64,000 nucleotides of DNA from Burkholderiales bacterium RIFCSPHIGHO2_12_FULL_63_20 (GTDB lineage: Bacteria; Pseudomonadota; Gammaproteobacteria; Burkholderiales; Burkholderiaceae_C). Where the stretch lies: the NCBI GenBank assembly GCA_001770775.1, contig MESA01000033.1, forward strand, positions 80,584 to 144,583. Reading direction: 5' to 3'. The notes beneath the pieces are model-generated. The model was not told the origin of the DNA and made no database searches. It saw nothing but the letters and a program-made list of their open reading frames with translations. Below, one piece after another: positions 35,322-45,679 of this stretch (the stretch's first letter is position 1; every line of letters starts with the position of its first letter). The translations under genes were made by a program, and so were the position numbers.

Positions 35322-35558
35322 TCGAATACTCCCTAATGACTTGTGAAAGCGATCCGGTGGACTGCGCCCCCCGATCGACTGCGCGGATTAAAGCGGAATT
35401 CATTTCTGTCGCCTGCCCCCATTCGGGGGTGATTTACAGACTCTTTCAACTCGTTGCAAATCCCTCCCCCTCCTGTTGGGGGAGGCCGCAATCTCAATGG
35501 GCATCGGGTTCTTACACTACGCGCCGGCGAAGGGCACCCCTTGCTCCGCCGAAGATGT

Positions 35559-36275
35559 ATGAACACACACACACAGGGTAGGTATGCCGTGGCATGCAGC
35601 ATGTTGGCCTGCGCGCTGGTGGGCTGCGGCAGCACGCCTCCCGACACCTCGAAGCTGTCGGGCATGGCCCCAAGAGAGCTGTCCGAACTCGGTGCCGAGG
35701 CCGGTGGCACGAGCGAGGGTGGCGGTGTGATGGGCTACCTCGGCGGCCTGGGCAAGAAGGCCCTGGAAGCCACTGGTTTGAAGAAGCCCGAAGTGCCGGA
35801 GTTGCCCAAGGTGCCCGACAGCGCCCTGCCTGACCGCCGCATCGACTGGCGCATCCATGCCAGCCCGTCGCTGAACGTCACCGAGCAGGGCCAGTCACTG
35901 GCCTTGCTCACCCGCCTCTATCGCCTGCGCAGCCCAGACGCGTTCCTGCAGGCTGCGCCTGACACCTTCGGTGATCCAACCAAGGAAAAGGAAGTGCTGG
36001 GAGACGACCTCGTGTCGGTGCGTGAAGTCCAGCTCATTCCCGGCAAGCCTTACGAGACCACCGAAAAGGTGCCCCGTGACGTGCGCTACGTCGGCATCGT
36101 GGGCCTGTTCCGCGCGCCCGCCACCAACCGCTGGCGCTACGCCTTCAGCACCGCCTCTGCCGAGCGCAGCGGCTTGACGCTGGGCGCCCATGCCTGCGCG
36201 ATCAGCGTGCAGACCGGCGAACCCATCGGTCAGCCCATCAAGGTCGTGCGCTCGGCCGCCGTGACGTGCCCATGA
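35559..36275 (+). CDS. tssJ: T6SS outer-membrane lipoprotein TssJ
   Basis: TssJ is the lipoprotein that anchors the TssJLM membrane complex. The 238-residue protein has a signal peptide with lipobox LVGC (Cys near residue 20), a glycine-rich linker, and the beta-sandwich of the family (DWRIHASPSLNVTEQGQSLALLTRLYRLRSPDAFLQAAPDTFGDP, VREVQLIPGKPYE, YVGIVGLFRAP). ATG 35559 gives the proper signal peptide. It is divergent from the sheath operon; the 237-base gap between must hold both promoters, which I could not place with confidence. Confidence 0.92.
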   Translation: MNTHTQGRYAVACSMLACALVGCGSTPPDTSKLSGMAPRELSELGAEAGGTSEGGGVMGYLGGLGKKALEATGLKKPEVPELPKVPDSALPDRRIDWRIHASPSLNVTEQGQSLALLTRLYRLRSPDAFLQAAPDTFGDPTKEKEVLGDDLVSVREVQLIPGKPYETTEKVPRDVRYVGIVGLFRAPATNRWRYAFSTASAERSGLTLGAHACAISVQTGEPIGQPIKVVRSAAVTCP

Positions 36276-36306
36276 GGCACCTCCCCCATTCATCAGAAGG
36301 TCTCGT

Positions 36307-37659
36307 GTGATCCAGTCACCCAAAATCCTGTGGGGCGAAGGCCTCTTCCTGCGCCCCCAGCACTTCCAGCAGCAAGACGCCTATCACGAGTGGCGACTGT
36401 CTCAGATGTCACGCCTGCTGCACCCCTACGCCTGGGGCGTCCGTCACGTCAAGATCGACCCCGACGCGCTGCAGACGGGTCTGCTGCGACTGCTGGAGTT
36501 GCAGGTGGTGCTGCCCGATGGTGAAATGTTCAACGCCCCTGGCGAAGACGAGTTGCCACCGGCAGTTGCGCTGTCGTCCATCGCACAAGACGGAAGCGGC
36601 GAAGCGATCTTCCATCTGGCCCTGGCACCCGTGCGGGCGAGCGGCACCAACATGGCGAGTACGCAGCAAGAAGCCGACACGGCGGTGCGTTACTTCCGCT
36701 CGCCGGTTCAAGCAGCCGACGGCTTCACCGACGCGGTGGCTGCCGAGCTGGTGGTGCTGCGCAAGTCAGCCCGCATCCTGCACGACGGCGAGCCACGGGC
36801 GCATCTGGTGAGCCTGCCCCTGCTGCGCTTGCGCAAGACCTCGACAGGGGGCCTGGAGCTGGACGGGCGTTTCATGCCCCCCTGCCTGAGCATCCAGTCT
36901 TCCCCGTCGCTGTTCCTCTACCTGCGTCGCCTGCTCGACGTGCTGCAAGCCAAGGTCGATGCGCTCTACGGCATGCACCGCGAGCCCAGCAAGAACATCA
37001 TCGAGTTCCGCTCGGGCGATGTGGCCTCGTTCTGGTTGCTGCACACCGCCAGCTCGGCTTTTGCCGGCTTGTCGCACCTGTCCCGCCATGCGTCGCTGCA
37101 TCCCGAGCGACTGTTCGAAAAATTGCTCGAACTGGCCGGTGCGCTGATGACTTTTTCCAAGACCTTCACGCTGGCCGACCTCCCCACCTACGATCACATC
37201 AATCCAGGCCCTGGTTTCACCCGCCTGGACCAGATCGTGCGGGAGTTGCTGGAGACGGTCATCTCGACCCGCTACTTTGCGATCGCGCTCAACGAAACGC
37301 AGCCCTCCTTCCACCAGGGCCGACTCGATGCGGAGCAGATCAACCCACAGACCCAGCTTTACCTGGGTGTGAGCGCCACGATGGCCCCCGCCGAGCTCGT
37401 CGAGGTGGTGCCGCAACGCTTCAAGATCGGCGCGCCGGACGACGTCGAGAAGCTGGTGCTCTCGGCCATGCCGGGCGTGCGCCTGGTGCATGCACCGCAG
37501 GTGCCCGCAGCCGTGCCGGTTCGCCCGGGCAGCTACTACTTCACCCTGGAGCCACGCGGCAGCTTGTACGAACGCATGCTGCAAGCCCAGGCCCTGACCG
37601 TCTATGCGCCCTCTGGCCTGCCCGACCTCCGTCTGGAGCTGGTGGCCGTGAACGCCTGA
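36307..37659 (+). CDS. tssK: T6SS baseplate-membrane adaptor TssK
   Basis: TssK links the baseplate wedges to the membrane complex. The 450-residue protein begins with ILWGEGLFLRPQHFQQQDAYHE, the signature of the family, and includes LPLLRL and YLGVSATMAPAELVEVVPQRFKIGAPDDVEKLV. Start is GTG 36307, 32 bases after tssJ. Confidence 0.95.
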   Translation: MIQSPKILWGEGLFLRPQHFQQQDAYHEWRLSQMSRLLHPYAWGVRHVKIDPDALQTGLLRLLELQVVLPDGEMFNAPGEDELPPAVALSSIAQDGSGEAIFHLALAPVRASGTNMASTQQEADTAVRYFRSPVQAADGFTDAVAAELVVLRKSARILHDGEPRAHLVSLPLLRLRKTSTGGLELDGRFMPPCLSIQSSPSLFLYLRRLLDVLQAKVDALYGMHREPSKNIIEFRSGDVASFWLLHTASSAFAGLSHLSRHASLHPERLFEKLLELAGALMTFSKTFTLADLPTYDHINPGPGFTRLDQIVRELLETVISTRYFAIALNETQPSFHQGRLDAEQINPQTQLYLGVSATMAPAELVEVVPQRFKIGAPDDVEKLVLSAMPGVRLVHAPQVPAAVPVRPGSYYFTLEPRGSLYERMLQAQALTVYAPSGLPDLRLELVAVNA

Positions 37660-37675
37660 TCCGAGGACCCTGCTC

Positions 37676-38464
37676 ATGACTACATCCAAAGCCCCCTCGC
37701 TGTTTGGCTCGCCCTCGCCCACCCACGCCGCGCACGCTGCACCTGCTGCAGCCCCCACCGAGGCGCACAGCCTGCTCGACCTGATGTACGACGGCTTCTA
37801 CCTGCTGTTCCTGCTCAAGGGCAAGCACGCGCCGCAAGACGCCGAAGCCTTTCGCGAGCGCATCAAGCAATTCCTGACCGCCCTTGAGCGTGGTGCCACC
37901 CGCATGAACGCCTCGGCCGAAGACGTGTACGCCTGCAAGTACGCCTTTTGCGCCACCGTGGACGAAGCCGTGCTGATGTCGGGTTTCAAGGTCAAGGAAG
38001 CCTGGCAGCGCTTGCCACTGCAAGTGCAGTTCTTTGGCGAGCAACTGGCCGGCGAGCAGTTTTTCGAGAAGCTTGAAGAGCTGCGACGCCAGGGCGCACC
38101 GCGTGTGCAGGCCATGGAGGTGTTCCACATGTGCCTGCTGCTGGGCTTCCAGGGCAAGTACCTCATCGAAGGCTCAGAGAAGCTCGGCTACCTGACCGCC
38201 CGCCTGGGTGACGAGATCGCCCGCATCAAAGGTCAAGGCGCCGGATTTGCACCGCACTGGGCTGCGCCGGACCGCATCCAGCATCAGCTCAAGAACGAAG
38301 TGCCGCTGTGGGTGGTGGCGTCGGTGTTTGGCTTGATGGCCTTGCTGGCTTACACCGGCTTGCGCTGGCAACTGGGGCAGCACACCTCCGAGTCCCTCGG
38401 CCAGGCCCATCACATCGTGCAACTGGCGCCGCAGGTGGCGCACATCACGATCACGCTGCCCTGA
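37676..38464 (+). CDS. tssL: T6SS inner-membrane protein TssL (DotU-like)
   Basis: TssL pairs with TssM in the inner membrane complex. The 262-residue protein has the DotU/IcmH cytoplasmic domain (LLDLMYDGFYLLFLLKGK, YACKYAFCATVDEAVLMSG, WQRLPLQVQFFGE, ALLGFQGKY-like LLLGFQGKYLIEGS) and a single helix near the C-terminus (VPLWVVASVFGLMALLAYTGL), as a tail anchor. No OmpA peptidoglycan-binding domain follows. tssM, normally the next gene, is absent; rarA follows on the other strand. Confidence 0.94.
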   Translation: MTTSKAPSLFGSPSPTHAAHAAPAAAPTEAHSLLDLMYDGFYLLFLLKGKHAPQDAEAFRERIKQFLTALERGATRMNASAEDVYACKYAFCATVDEAVLMSGFKVKEAWQRLPLQVQFFGEQLAGEQFFEKLEELRRQGAPRVQAMEVFHMCLLLGFQGKYLIEGSEKLGYLTARLGDEIARIKGQGAGFAPHWAAPDRIQHQLKNEVPLWVVASVFGLMALLAYTGLRWQLGQHTSESLGQAHHIVQLAPQVAHITITLP

Positions 38465-38484
38465 CCCTCACGATTCGGAAACGG

Positions 38485-39876
38485 TCACGCGCCGGGGCTC
38501 TCGTCGGACGCCGACTCCCCCGCGCGGCCATCCCCCAAGGCCACGCGCAGTTGTCTCACGCGCTCACCAATCTTGATCTCAAGCCCACGCGGCACGGGTT
38601 GGTAAAACGCCTGGGGCGCCATGCCATCCGGGAAGTAGCGTTCACCGGCCGCGACACCGCCCGGTTCGTCATGGGCGTACCGGTAGCCCTCACCGTGCCC
38701 CAGCGTTTTCATCAGCTTGGTGGGCGCATTGCGCAGGTGCATGGGCACGGGTCGCGTGGTGTCCTGCTTGACCCAGGCGCGCACGGCCTTGTAGGCCGTG
38801 TAGGCCGCATTGCTCTTGGGCGCCACGGCCAGATAGATCACGCATTGGGCCAGGGTCAGCTCGCCTTCGGGTGAGCCCAGGCGCTCGTAGGTTTCCCCGG
38901 AGTCCAGCGCCATGCGCAAGGCCCTCGGGTCGGCCAGGCCGATGTCTTCACTGGCCATGCGGATCAGACGGCGCACGATGTAGCGCGGGTCCACCCCGCC
39001 ATCGACCATGCGCACGAACCAGTACAGCGCGGCATCGGGGTCGGAGCCCCGCACCGACTTGTGCAGGGCCGAGATGGTGTCGTAGAACTGGTCGCCGCCT
39101 TTGTCATAACGACGCAGCTGCTCGCCCAGGGACTTCTCCAGCGTGACCTCGTCAATGCTGTCGCGCCCCTTGAGCATCCCGGCCAGGGTCTCGTAGGTGT
39201 TGAGCACACGGCGGGCATCGCCGTCGGCGTAGGCAATCAGGCGGGCACGGGCCTCGGGCGTGAGGCTGGGGCCTTGCAGTTCGGCCTGACCGCGCGCCAG
39301 CAAGGTCTGCATGGCCGCTTCGTCCATGCCGCGCAGCACGTGCACGGTCGCCCGCGAGAGCAAGGCGGCGTTGACCTCGAACGAGGGGTTTTCGGTGGTC
39401 GCGCCGATGAAGGTGAACAGGCCCGACTCGACATGCGGGAGGAAGGCATCCTGCTGCGCCTTGTTGAAACGGTGCACCTCATCGACGAACACGATGGTGC
39501 GGCGGCCAGCACGTCGCGCCACCTGCGCTTTCTCGACGGCCTCGCGGATGTCCTTGACGCCGCCCAGCACCGCCGAGATGGCGAGGAACTGCGCGTCAAA
39601 GGCATAGGCCATCAGGCGCGCCAGCGTGGTTTTGCCCACGCCGGGTGGCCCCCACAAGATCATGGAGTGGGGCTGGCCGGACTCGAAAGCCACGCGCACG
39701 GGCTGGCCCGGCCCCAGCAGGTGGTCCTGCCCCACGACCTCGTCAATGGTGCGCGGCCGCAGGCGCTCGGCCAAGGGCGCACCCAGACCCGGTGCCGGCG
39801 GTGTGGCCGGATGAGCACCTGCAGCGCCAGCGCCACCCGAGGGGTCTGGCAGATCAAGGGAGAGGCTGTCTTGCAT
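38485..39876 (-). CDS. rarA: Replication-associated recombination ATPase RarA
   Basis: RarA (MgsA) is a clamp-loader-like AAA+ protein acting at stalled forks. 463 residues. Motifs: [18 protein letters not shown], Walker [17 protein letters not shown], Walker [19 protein letters not shown], sensor [12 protein letters not shown], and the C-terminal tetramerisation part with [32 protein letters not shown] 39876 chosen ([12 protein letters not shown]). It is near lolA-ftsK, as in many betaproteobacteria, but a helicase gene lies between on the other strand. Confidence 0.95.
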   Translation of the reverse strand: MQDSLSLDLPDPSGGAGAAGAHPATPPAPGLGAPLAERLRPRTIDEVVGQDHLLGPGQPVRVAFESGQPHSMILWGPPGVGKTTLARLMAYAFDAQFLAISAVLGGVKDIREAVEKAQVARRAGRRTIVFVDEVHRFNKAQQDAFLPHVESGLFTFIGATTENPSFEVNAALLSRATVHVLRGMDEAAMQTLLARGQAELQGPSLTPEARARLIAYADGDARRVLNTYETLAGMLKGRDSIDEVTLEKSLGEQLRRYDKGGDQFYDTISALHKSVRGSDPDAALYWFVRMVDGGVDPRYIVRRLIRMASEDIGLADPRALRMALDSGETYERLGSPEGELTLAQCVIYLAVAPKSNAAYTAYKAVRAWVKQDTTRPVPMHLRNAPTKLMKTLGHGEGYRYAHDEPGGVAAGERYFPDGMAPQAFYQPVPRGLEIKIGERVRQLRVALGDGRAGESASDESPGA

Positions 39877-39930
39877 GGCCCGATTGTCGCAGCAGCGACG
39901 CAGCGCGCCAACGTCTGAACAAAACAGCAC

Positions 39931-40296
39931 TGGACAAAGCTTGTCACTTATGGGAAACTCTACGTATTCGTTGTTTTGCAGTCATTGCAAAGTGCTTCAA
40001 AGCAGCGAATCACAAAGTTCATCCCCTCTGACCTTTTTCAAGCCGGGCAGTACCGTCGGGTACCTGCCAAGAGCGTGTCTTGAGTTCCGGTTGGCGGCGA
40101 TGCCGTCGCTTTCCCAACCGACTCACCGTGGCCCTCATTGCGCCGAGTGCGCCCGCCACGAAGTCTGTACACGAAATCCATAGCGACTCCACCTGGCTCA
40201 GGCCATTTGATCGAGTGATCAATGGCTTGGCCGTGGCGTGTGTTTCTTGTCGAATCCTCGACAAGTGGCAGCGCTTTGCATTGCTTGAAAGAAGTT
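39931..40296 (+). other. Non-coding region with structured leader upstream of the DEAD-box helicase
   Basis: No gene is visible here. It contains four hairpins in the helicase direction: 40046-40068 (GGCAG-TACC stem, one bulge), 40088-40120 (seven-base CGGTTGG/CCAACCG stem with a second GCGA/TCGC stem inside), 40202-40226 (GCCATT-GATC stem, one bulged T) and 40246-40265 (perfect eight-base CTTGTCGA/TCGACAAG with ATCC loop), the last ending 31 bases before the ATG. None has a T-run. Long structured leaders are known for several cold-induced RNA helicase and cold-shock genes; that this is one is inferred. I could not fix a promoter. Confidence 0.55.
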
Positions 40297-42288
40297 ATGT
40301 CGAACGAAAACGAAATCATCTCCAACGCCGCCACCTCGCCGGCTCCTTCGCAGCTGGACGCCCTGGCTCAACGCATCGAAGCTGAAGTGTTCGGCGTCGA
40401 AGCCGCTGACGCGACCGAAGAAGAAGCCACCGGCGCTCGCTTTGATGATCTGGGCCTGAGCCCTGAGCTGTGCCGCGCCCTGGCTGACTCGGGTTACACC
40501 CAGCCGACCACCGTGCAAATCCAGGCCATCCCGGCTGCCATGCAAGGCGCCGACCTGCGCGTGGCCTCCAGCACGGGCAGCGGCAAGACCGCCGCGTTCA
40601 TGCTGCCGTCGCTGGAGCGCATCATTGCCGCCCGTGGCGACAACACCAAGCGCCGCGAAAAGGGCAAGGTTCACGGCCCCCGCGTGCTGGTGCTGGCCCC
40701 GACCCGCGAATTGGCCATGCAGGTGGCCAAGGCTGCTGACACCTATGGTCGCCACATGCAAGGTCTGCGTGTCGCCACCGTGGTGGGCGGCGTGCCTTAC
40801 GCTTACCAGCTCAAGGCTCTGAAGGGCCCGCTGGATGTGCTGATCGCCACCCCTGGCCGTCTGCTCGACCACCTGAACACCGGTGCGGCCGTGCTCGACA
40901 ACCTGGAAGTGCTGATCCTGGACGAAGCCGACCGCATGCTGGACATGGGCTTCATCGATGACATCGAAACCATCGTCGAGCGCACCCCGGCCGAGCGTCA
41001 GACCCTGATGTTCAGCGCGACCTTTGCCGGTCACGTGGGCCAGCTGGCTTCGCGTCTGACCCGCAATGCCGTGACCATCGAGGTGGCATCGCACACCGAC
41101 AGCCATGACAACATCGAACAGCGTCTGCACCTGGCCGACAGCCTGCAGCACAAGAACCAGCTGCTGGATCACCTGCTGACCGACAAGGCTGTCGATCAAG
41201 CGGTGATCTTCACCAGCACGCAGCGCGACGCCGACATCCTGGCCGACCGCCTGGCTGACATGGGTCACTCCGTGGCCGCCCTGCACGGTGGCATGCCTCA
41301 AGGTCGCCGCAACCGCGTGTTGCAAGGCCTGCGCAGCCGTCAGCTGCGCGTGCTGGTTGCCACCGACGTGGCCGCTCGCGGTATCGACGTGCCCACGATC
41401 ACCCACGTGATCAACTACGGCATGCCCATGAAGGCCGAAGACTATGTGCACCGCATTGGCCGTACCGGTCGTGCTGGTCGCAGCGGTCTGGCTGTGACCC
41501 TGGCCGAGCGCCGTGACATCGGCATGGTGCGTCGCATTGAGCGCTACACCACGCAGCGCATCCCTGAGTCGGCAATCGAGGGCATGGAGCCCAAGATGAA
41601 GTCGGGCGGCTTCGCTGCACCAGACAGCCGTGGCCCACGCATGGGCAAGCCCATGCCTGGTCATCGCAACCGTGAAGACCGTGGCGCACCGCGCTTTGGC
41701 GCCAACCGCGAAGGTGGTTTTGGTGACCGTGGCGGCGATCGCGGCGGTTTCGGTGGCGACCGTGGCGGCTTCGGCGGCGACCGTGGTGGTGATCGCGGCG
41801 GCTTTGCCGGCAAGCGTGAAGGCGGGTTCGGCGGCAATGATCGCGGCAACTTTGGTGGTGACCGTGGTGGTTTCGGTGGTGATCGTCCGGCTTTTGCCGA
41901 CCGTCCTCGCCAAGACCGTCCGTATGGTGACCGCCCTGCTTTCGGCGATCGTCCGGCTCCCCGTGGTGACCGTCCGTTCGGTGATCGCCCCTCCTTCGGC
42001 GACCGTCCTGCCTTTGGTGATCGCCCCCGTGGTGACCGCCCTGCCTTCGGTGATCGTCCGGCTTTTGGCGACCGCCCCGCTTTCGGTGACCGTCCGCACG
42101 GTGGAAAGCCGTTTGGCGACAAGCCTTTCGGTGGCAAGCCTGCACATGGCAAGTCGTTTGGCGAGAAGTCCTTCGGTGAAAAGTCGTTTGGCGACAAGCC
42201 CTTTGGCGCAAAGCCTGGCTTCAAATCCGGCGGCCCCAAGCCTGGCTTTGGTGGCAAGCGTCCTGGCTTCGGCAAGCGCGAAGGCTGA
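40297..42288 (+). CDS. DEAD-box ATP-dependent RNA helicase
   Basis: 663 residues. All helicase motifs are present: Q motif ([14 protein letters not shown]), [54 protein letters not shown] and [11 protein letters not shown]. The core is followed by about 200 residues of low-complexity tail: FGGDRGG repeats, then FGDRP repeats, then FGxKPFG repeats, an RGG-like RNA-binding tail. An acidic N-terminal extension (about 45 residues) precedes the Q motif. It most resembles RhlE-type helicases of betaproteobacteria, acting in RNA remodelling, ribosome assembly and cold growth. A 5' leader with four hairpins suggests post-transcriptional control. Confidence 0.92.
   Translation: MSNENEIISNAATSPAPSQLDALAQRIEAEVFGVEAADATEEEATGARFDDLGLSPELCRALADSGYTQPTTVQIQAIPAAMQGADLRVASSTGSGKTAAFMLPSLERIIAARGDNTKRREKGKVHGPRVLVLAPTRELAMQVAKAADTYGRHMQGLRVATVVGGVPYAYQLKALKGPLDVLIATPGRLLDHLNTGAAVLDNLEVLILDEADRMLDMGFIDDIETIVERTPAERQTLMFSATFAGHVGQLASRLTRNAVTIEVASHTDSHDNIEQRLHLADSLQHKNQLLDHLLTDKAVDQAVIFTSTQRDADILADRLADMGHSVAALHGGMPQGRRNRVLQGLRSRQLRVLVATDVAARGIDVPTITHVINYGMPMKAEDYVHRIGRTGRAGRSGLAVTLAERRDIGMVRRIERYTTQRIPESAIEGMEPKMKSGGFAAPDSRGPRMGKPMPGHRNREDRGAPRFGANREGGFGDRGGDRGGFGGDRGGFGGDRGGDRGGFAGKREGGFGGNDRGNFGGDRGGFGGDRPAFADRPRQDRPYGDRPAFGDRPAPRGDRPFGDRPSFGDRPAFGDRPRGDRPAFGDRPAFGDRPAFGDRPHGGKPFGDKPFGGKPAHGKSFGEKSFGEKSFGDKPFGAKPGFKSGGPKPGFGGKRPGFGKREG
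41690..42280 (+). repeat. Tandem repeats coding for the helicase tail
   Basis: Imperfect tandem units of 12-21 bases encoding FGGDRGG (about 41700-41880), [11 protein letters not shown] (about 41880-42110) and FG-K-PFG (about 42110-42280). Synonymous codon changes between units suggest selection on the protein and not recent slippage. The repeat also creates long open frames on the opposite strand, which are by-products. Copy number here is likely to vary between strains. Confidence 0.8.
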
Positions 42289-42306
42289 TTGATCCGAGAG
42301 GATCCA

Positions 42307-42335
42307 CACAGGGCGGCCGCTTCGGTCGCCCTGTG
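42307..42335 (+). terminator. Hairpin after the helicase gene
   Basis: CACAGGGCG / CGCCCTGTG, nine-base stem extended by a GGCC/GG-CC pairing around a TTC loop, 19 bases after the helicase stop. Followed by CAGACCCC, not a T-run, so it would act in concert with the second hairpin at 42349-42377. Confidence 0.6.
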
Positions 42336-42348
42336 CCAGACCCCAAAA

Positions 42349-42377
42349 AATCAGGCCCGCATCGAACGGGCCTGATT
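42349..42377. terminator. Bidirectional terminator between helicase and lolA
   Basis: Eleven-base perfect stem AATCAGGCCCG / CGGGCCTGATT with a seven-base loop. The six A residues before it on the plus strand (42345-42350) become a T-run after the stem for lolA transcription on the minus strand; the plus side ends TTCATTC. Lies between convergent genes. Confidence 0.8.
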
Positions 42378-42418
42378 CATTCAAAAGACATCAGGAAGAA
42401 GGCCTGACGCCCATGTCG

Positions 42419-43087
42419 TCAAGGCTGTCGCAGCACATCGGCCCCAGCGGGCGGTGTGAACTGAAAACGGGTGGCCGGCAAGGTCACTTTAGACTCAAAT
42501 TGTGCAAAGTCCAGCCGTGAGCGCTGGCCGAAGCTGTCCAGGATTTCCAGGGCGGCCAACTGCCCTTTTCTGAATCCGACGCGAACGGACTGGAATTGCC
42601 CCTCTTTGTGGCGGGGCAAGGCTTCCACCCATTCCCAAGACGTTGCTTGTAGAGGCATCGAGGCCGCGGTCGCCGCACTCGATGACAACGCAGTCACGTT
42701 ACGGAGGGTGAAATCCTTGTCCAACGCCCCCCCGGCCAACAAGGCCGCAGGCGTGGCTCCGATCGACTCACTCATCGGACGCACGGTCACCTGGTTCAGG
42801 TCGACATCGTGCAGCCAGACCTGTTTGCCATCCCCCACGATGAGCTGTTCCGTGGGGGTGGTGTACGCAAAGCGAAACCGATTCGGACGCTGAAATTCCA
42901 GCGACCCCTTGGACTTGCGGGTTTTCTTGCCGTCGGGCGAGGTCACCGTCTGCGTGAACTCCCCCCGCCCTGTCTGCACATCTTTGACGAAGGCGCGCAA
43001 GCTGGCCACGGCATCCGCCTGGGCCACGCCGCATGCCATCGTCAGCCCCACGGCCAGCGCGCTGGTCCGTCCCCATGGTGTCCGCAT
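42419..43087 (-). CDS. lolA: Outer-membrane lipoprotein carrier LolA
   Basis: LolA ferries lipoproteins across the periplasm from LolCDE to LolB. 222 residues with a signal peptide ending GVAQA, then DAVASLRAFVKDVQTGRGEFTQTV, RKSKGSLEFQRPNRFRFAYTTP, LIVGDGKQVWLHDVDLNQVTVRP, all typical. ATG 43087 has GAAGAG nine bases ahead; ATG 43096 is an alternative. It begins 13 bases after ftsK and is likely co-transcribed with it. Confidence 0.93.
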   Translation of the reverse strand: MRTPWGRTSALAVGLTMACGVAQADAVASLRAFVKDVQTGRGEFTQTVTSPDGKKTRKSKGSLEFQRPNRFRFAYTTPTEQLIVGDGKQVWLHDVDLNQVTVRPMSESIGATPAALLAGGALDKDFTLRNVTALSSSAATAASMPLQATSWEWVEALPRHKEGQFQSVRVGFRKGQLAALEILDSFGQRSRLDFAQFESKVTLPATRFQFTPPAGADVLRQP

Positions 43088-43100
43088 CAGTCGCATCTCT

Positions 43101-45578
43101 TCAGGCCTCATCCCAGGGCGCCGAGGTGGCGCCGCCATCTCCACCCCGGGCCGGAACAATCAGTTCACGGTTGCCGTTGGTGGCCATACTGGATACGAGT
43201 CCAGATTTCTCCATTTGTTCCAGCAAGCGCGCCGCCCGGTTGTAACCGATGCGCAGGTGGCGCTGCACCAGCGAGATCGACGCTTTCTTGTGCTGCAGCA
43301 CCACCGCGACCGCGTTGTCGTACATCGGGTCTTGTTCGCCGTCACTGCCGCCCATGGGCGAGCCGTCGAGGTTGCTACCCTCGTCACTGAGGTTGCCGCC
43401 CTCCAGGATGCCCTCGATGTAGTTGGGCTCGCCCTGCGACTTGATGTACTCGACCACCCGGTGCACCTCTTCGTCGCTGACGAAGGCGCCGTGCACGCGG
43501 ATCGGCAGGCCTGAGCCCGACGGCAGGTACAGCATGTCACCCTGCCCCAGCAGCGCCTCGGCGCCCATCTGGTCGAGGATGGTGCGGCTGTCGATCTTGC
43601 TGGAGACCTGGAAGGAAATGCGCGTGGGGATGTTGGCCTTGATCAGGCCGGTGATGACGTCCACCGAGGGGCGCTGCGTGGCCAGAATCAGGTGCACGCC
43701 GGCGGCACGGGCCTTCTGGGCCAGACGAGCGATCAGCTCTTCGATCTTCTTGCCCACCACCATCATGAGGTCGGCCAACTCGTCGATCACGATGACGATG
43801 TGCGGCATGCGATCGAGGGGTTCGGGCTCGTCGGGCGTGAGGCTGAAGGGGTTGGGGATGAGTTCGCCCCGCGCCTTGGCCTCGTCCATCTTCTTGTTGA
43901 AGCCCGCCAGGTTGCGCACGCCCATCTTGGACATGAGCTTGTAGCGGCGCTCCATCTCGCCCACGGCCCAGTTGAGGGCGTTGGCCGCCTGCTTCATGTC
44001 GGTCACGACCGGACACAGCAGGTGCGGAATGCCTTCGTACATGCTCATTTCGAGCATCTTGGGGTCGATCAGGATGAGGCGCACATCGCGCGCTTCGGCC
44101 TTGTAGAGCAGGCTCAGGATGGTGGCGTTGATGCCCACCGATTTACCGGAACCGGTGGTGCCCGCCACCAGGCAGTGTGGCATCTTGGCCAGATCGGCCA
44201 CAACGGGCAAACCCACGATGTCCTTGCCCAGCCCGATGCTCAGCATGGAGTGGGCCTCGTGATACACCTGCGAGCCCAGAATCTCGGTCAGGCGGATCAT
44301 CTGGCGCTTGGCGTTAGGCAACTCCAGCGCCATCAGGTTCTTGCCCGGAATGGTCTCGACCACACGGATGGAGACCAGCGACAGCGAGCGGGCCAGGTCT
44401 TTGGCCAGATTGACGATCTGGGAGCCCTTCACGCCCGTGGCCGGTTCGATTTCGTAGCGGGTGATGACGGGCCCTGGCGAGGCCGCCACGACGCGCACCT
44501 CCACCCCGAAGTCCTTGAGCTTCTTCTCGATCAGCCGCGAGGTCATCTCCAGGGACTCGGTGGTGATCGTTTCCGTCCGCCCCGGTGCGGCGTCCAGCAG
44601 GTCAATCTGCGGCAGCTTGCCGTCGGCCATCTCGGCAAACAGCGGTTTTTGCTTTTCTTTGGTGACGCGATCGGACTTGGGCACGTCGACCATCGGTTGC
44701 TCGATGATCAGGGGGATGGGCTCGATCGGGGCTTCCTGGCGCACCTCTTCGGCAACACGCTCACGCTCGATGGCAGCCTTCTCGCCAATGCGGATGTCCT
44801 GGGCCACCTCACGTTGGGTTTCGTGCTGCTGACGCAGTCGATCGAACAACTGCCCGATGCGCTCAGCCAGGTCCAGCCAGGAAAAACGCAGGGCCAGGGC
44901 GCTGCCGGCTACCAAGAGGGCGATCCACAAGACGCCCGAGCCATTGAAGCCCAACCAGCGCATGCCCCATTGACCGAGGATCATGCCCAGCACGCCGCCT
45001 GCTTGCTCGCCAGCAAGCATGACCTCTTGGCGGTACAGACGCGACCACTCCAGCGCACAACTGGCCGACAGCAACAGCGTCAGCCCCAGCCAGACCCGCC
45101 ACATCCCGGTTACCGGCGTGGCAACCTCGACCGGCACCACCCGCGCGACGCTACGCGCCGTATCGCGCCGCATCCAGCGCGCCAACGCGCCCAGCCACAC
45201 TCGCAGTCCGACCAGCGGCAGCCACCATGCCGAATGACCCAGCAACATCTGCAAGATGTCGGACGCATAGGCACCCAACTGCCCCACCCAGTTGTGGGGA
45301 ACAACGTGCTGCCCTGAGGTGGTGAACGCAGGATCGAGCCGGTCATGGCTGGCCATGGCCAGCACAATCAGAATCCACAGCACCCCGCCCAGCAGGAGCG
45401 TCGCCTGGAAGCGTAAGGTTTGCTCCACCGGCTCGACCGGTGCAACCACAGGCACCTTGGGCACACGGTGCAGGCGCCCCCCGGTGGTACGTGCGTGACT
45501 GGCAGGTTCAGCGCGGCGATCGGCGGCTTTGCCCGAGCCAGCGGCGTCAGAATGAAGAGATCCCAGCGGAAATGTCAT
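43101..45578 (-). CDS. ftsK: DNA translocase FtsK
   Basis: FtsK pumps the chromosome terminus through the septum and activates XerCD. 825 residues: four membrane helices in the N-terminal 240 residues, a short linker with charged coiled segments, the RecA-like motor (alpha/beta domains; [56 protein letters not shown]) and the C-terminal winged-helix gamma domain ([40 protein letters not shown]) that reads KOPS. ATG 45578. Followed by lolA. Confidence 0.96.
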   Translation of the reverse strand: MTFPLGSLHSDAAGSGKAADRRAEPASHARTTGGRLHRVPKVPVVAPVEPVEQTLRFQATLLLGGVLWILIVLAMASHDRLDPAFTTSGQHVVPHNWVGQLGAYASDILQMLLGHSAWWLPLVGLRVWLGALARWMRRDTARSVARVVPVEVATPVTGMWRVWLGLTLLLSASCALEWSRLYRQEVMLAGEQAGGVLGMILGQWGMRWLGFNGSGVLWIALLVAGSALALRFSWLDLAERIGQLFDRLRQQHETQREVAQDIRIGEKAAIERERVAEEVRQEAPIEPIPLIIEQPMVDVPKSDRVTKEKQKPLFAEMADGKLPQIDLLDAAPGRTETITTESLEMTSRLIEKKLKDFGVEVRVVAASPGPVITRYEIEPATGVKGSQIVNLAKDLARSLSLVSIRVVETIPGKNLMALELPNAKRQMIRLTEILGSQVYHEAHSMLSIGLGKDIVGLPVVADLAKMPHCLVAGTTGSGKSVGINATILSLLYKAEARDVRLILIDPKMLEMSMYEGIPHLLCPVVTDMKQAANALNWAVGEMERRYKLMSKMGVRNLAGFNKKMDEAKARGELIPNPFSLTPDEPEPLDRMPHIVIVIDELADLMMVVGKKIEELIARLAQKARAAGVHLILATQRPSVDVITGLIKANIPTRISFQVSSKIDSRTILDQMGAEALLGQGDMLYLPSGSGLPIRVHGAFVSDEEVHRVVEYIKSQGEPNYIEGILEGGNLSDEGSNLDGSPMGGSDGEQDPMYDNAVAVVLQHKKASISLVQRHLRIGYNRAARLLEQMEKSGLVSSMATNGNRELIVPARGGDGGATSAPWDEA

Positions 45579-45629
45579 GGCGACATTGTGAGCGCTTTTT
45601 GCCCTGGCTCACGCTGGCGTGCCCGCAGC

Positions 45630-45655
45630 AAAATGCCCCTCGAAAGGGGCATTGG
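45630..45655 (-). terminator. Rho-independent terminator of the Crp-family gene
   Basis: AATGCCCC / GGGGCATT stem of eight bases with a six-base loop (45632-45653). On the minus strand it is followed by further T residues, 27 bases after the Crp-like gene stop and before ftsK. Confidence 0.8.
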
Positions 45656-45679
45656 TTCTTGCGAGAGCAGCAGCCGAGA

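Noticed and set aside
41411-42275. Long open frames on the minus strand opposite the helicase tail, coding for [10 protein letters not shown]-like repeats
   Set aside because: They mirror the tandem FGDRP repeats of the helicase tail; the helicase frame has all family motifs, and the antisense frames have no ribosome-binding site or homologous domain.
41690-42280. Regular repeats that could suggest a CRISPR array
   Set aside because: No constant repeat with unique spacers, and the units are in frame within a protein tail. No cas genes are near.
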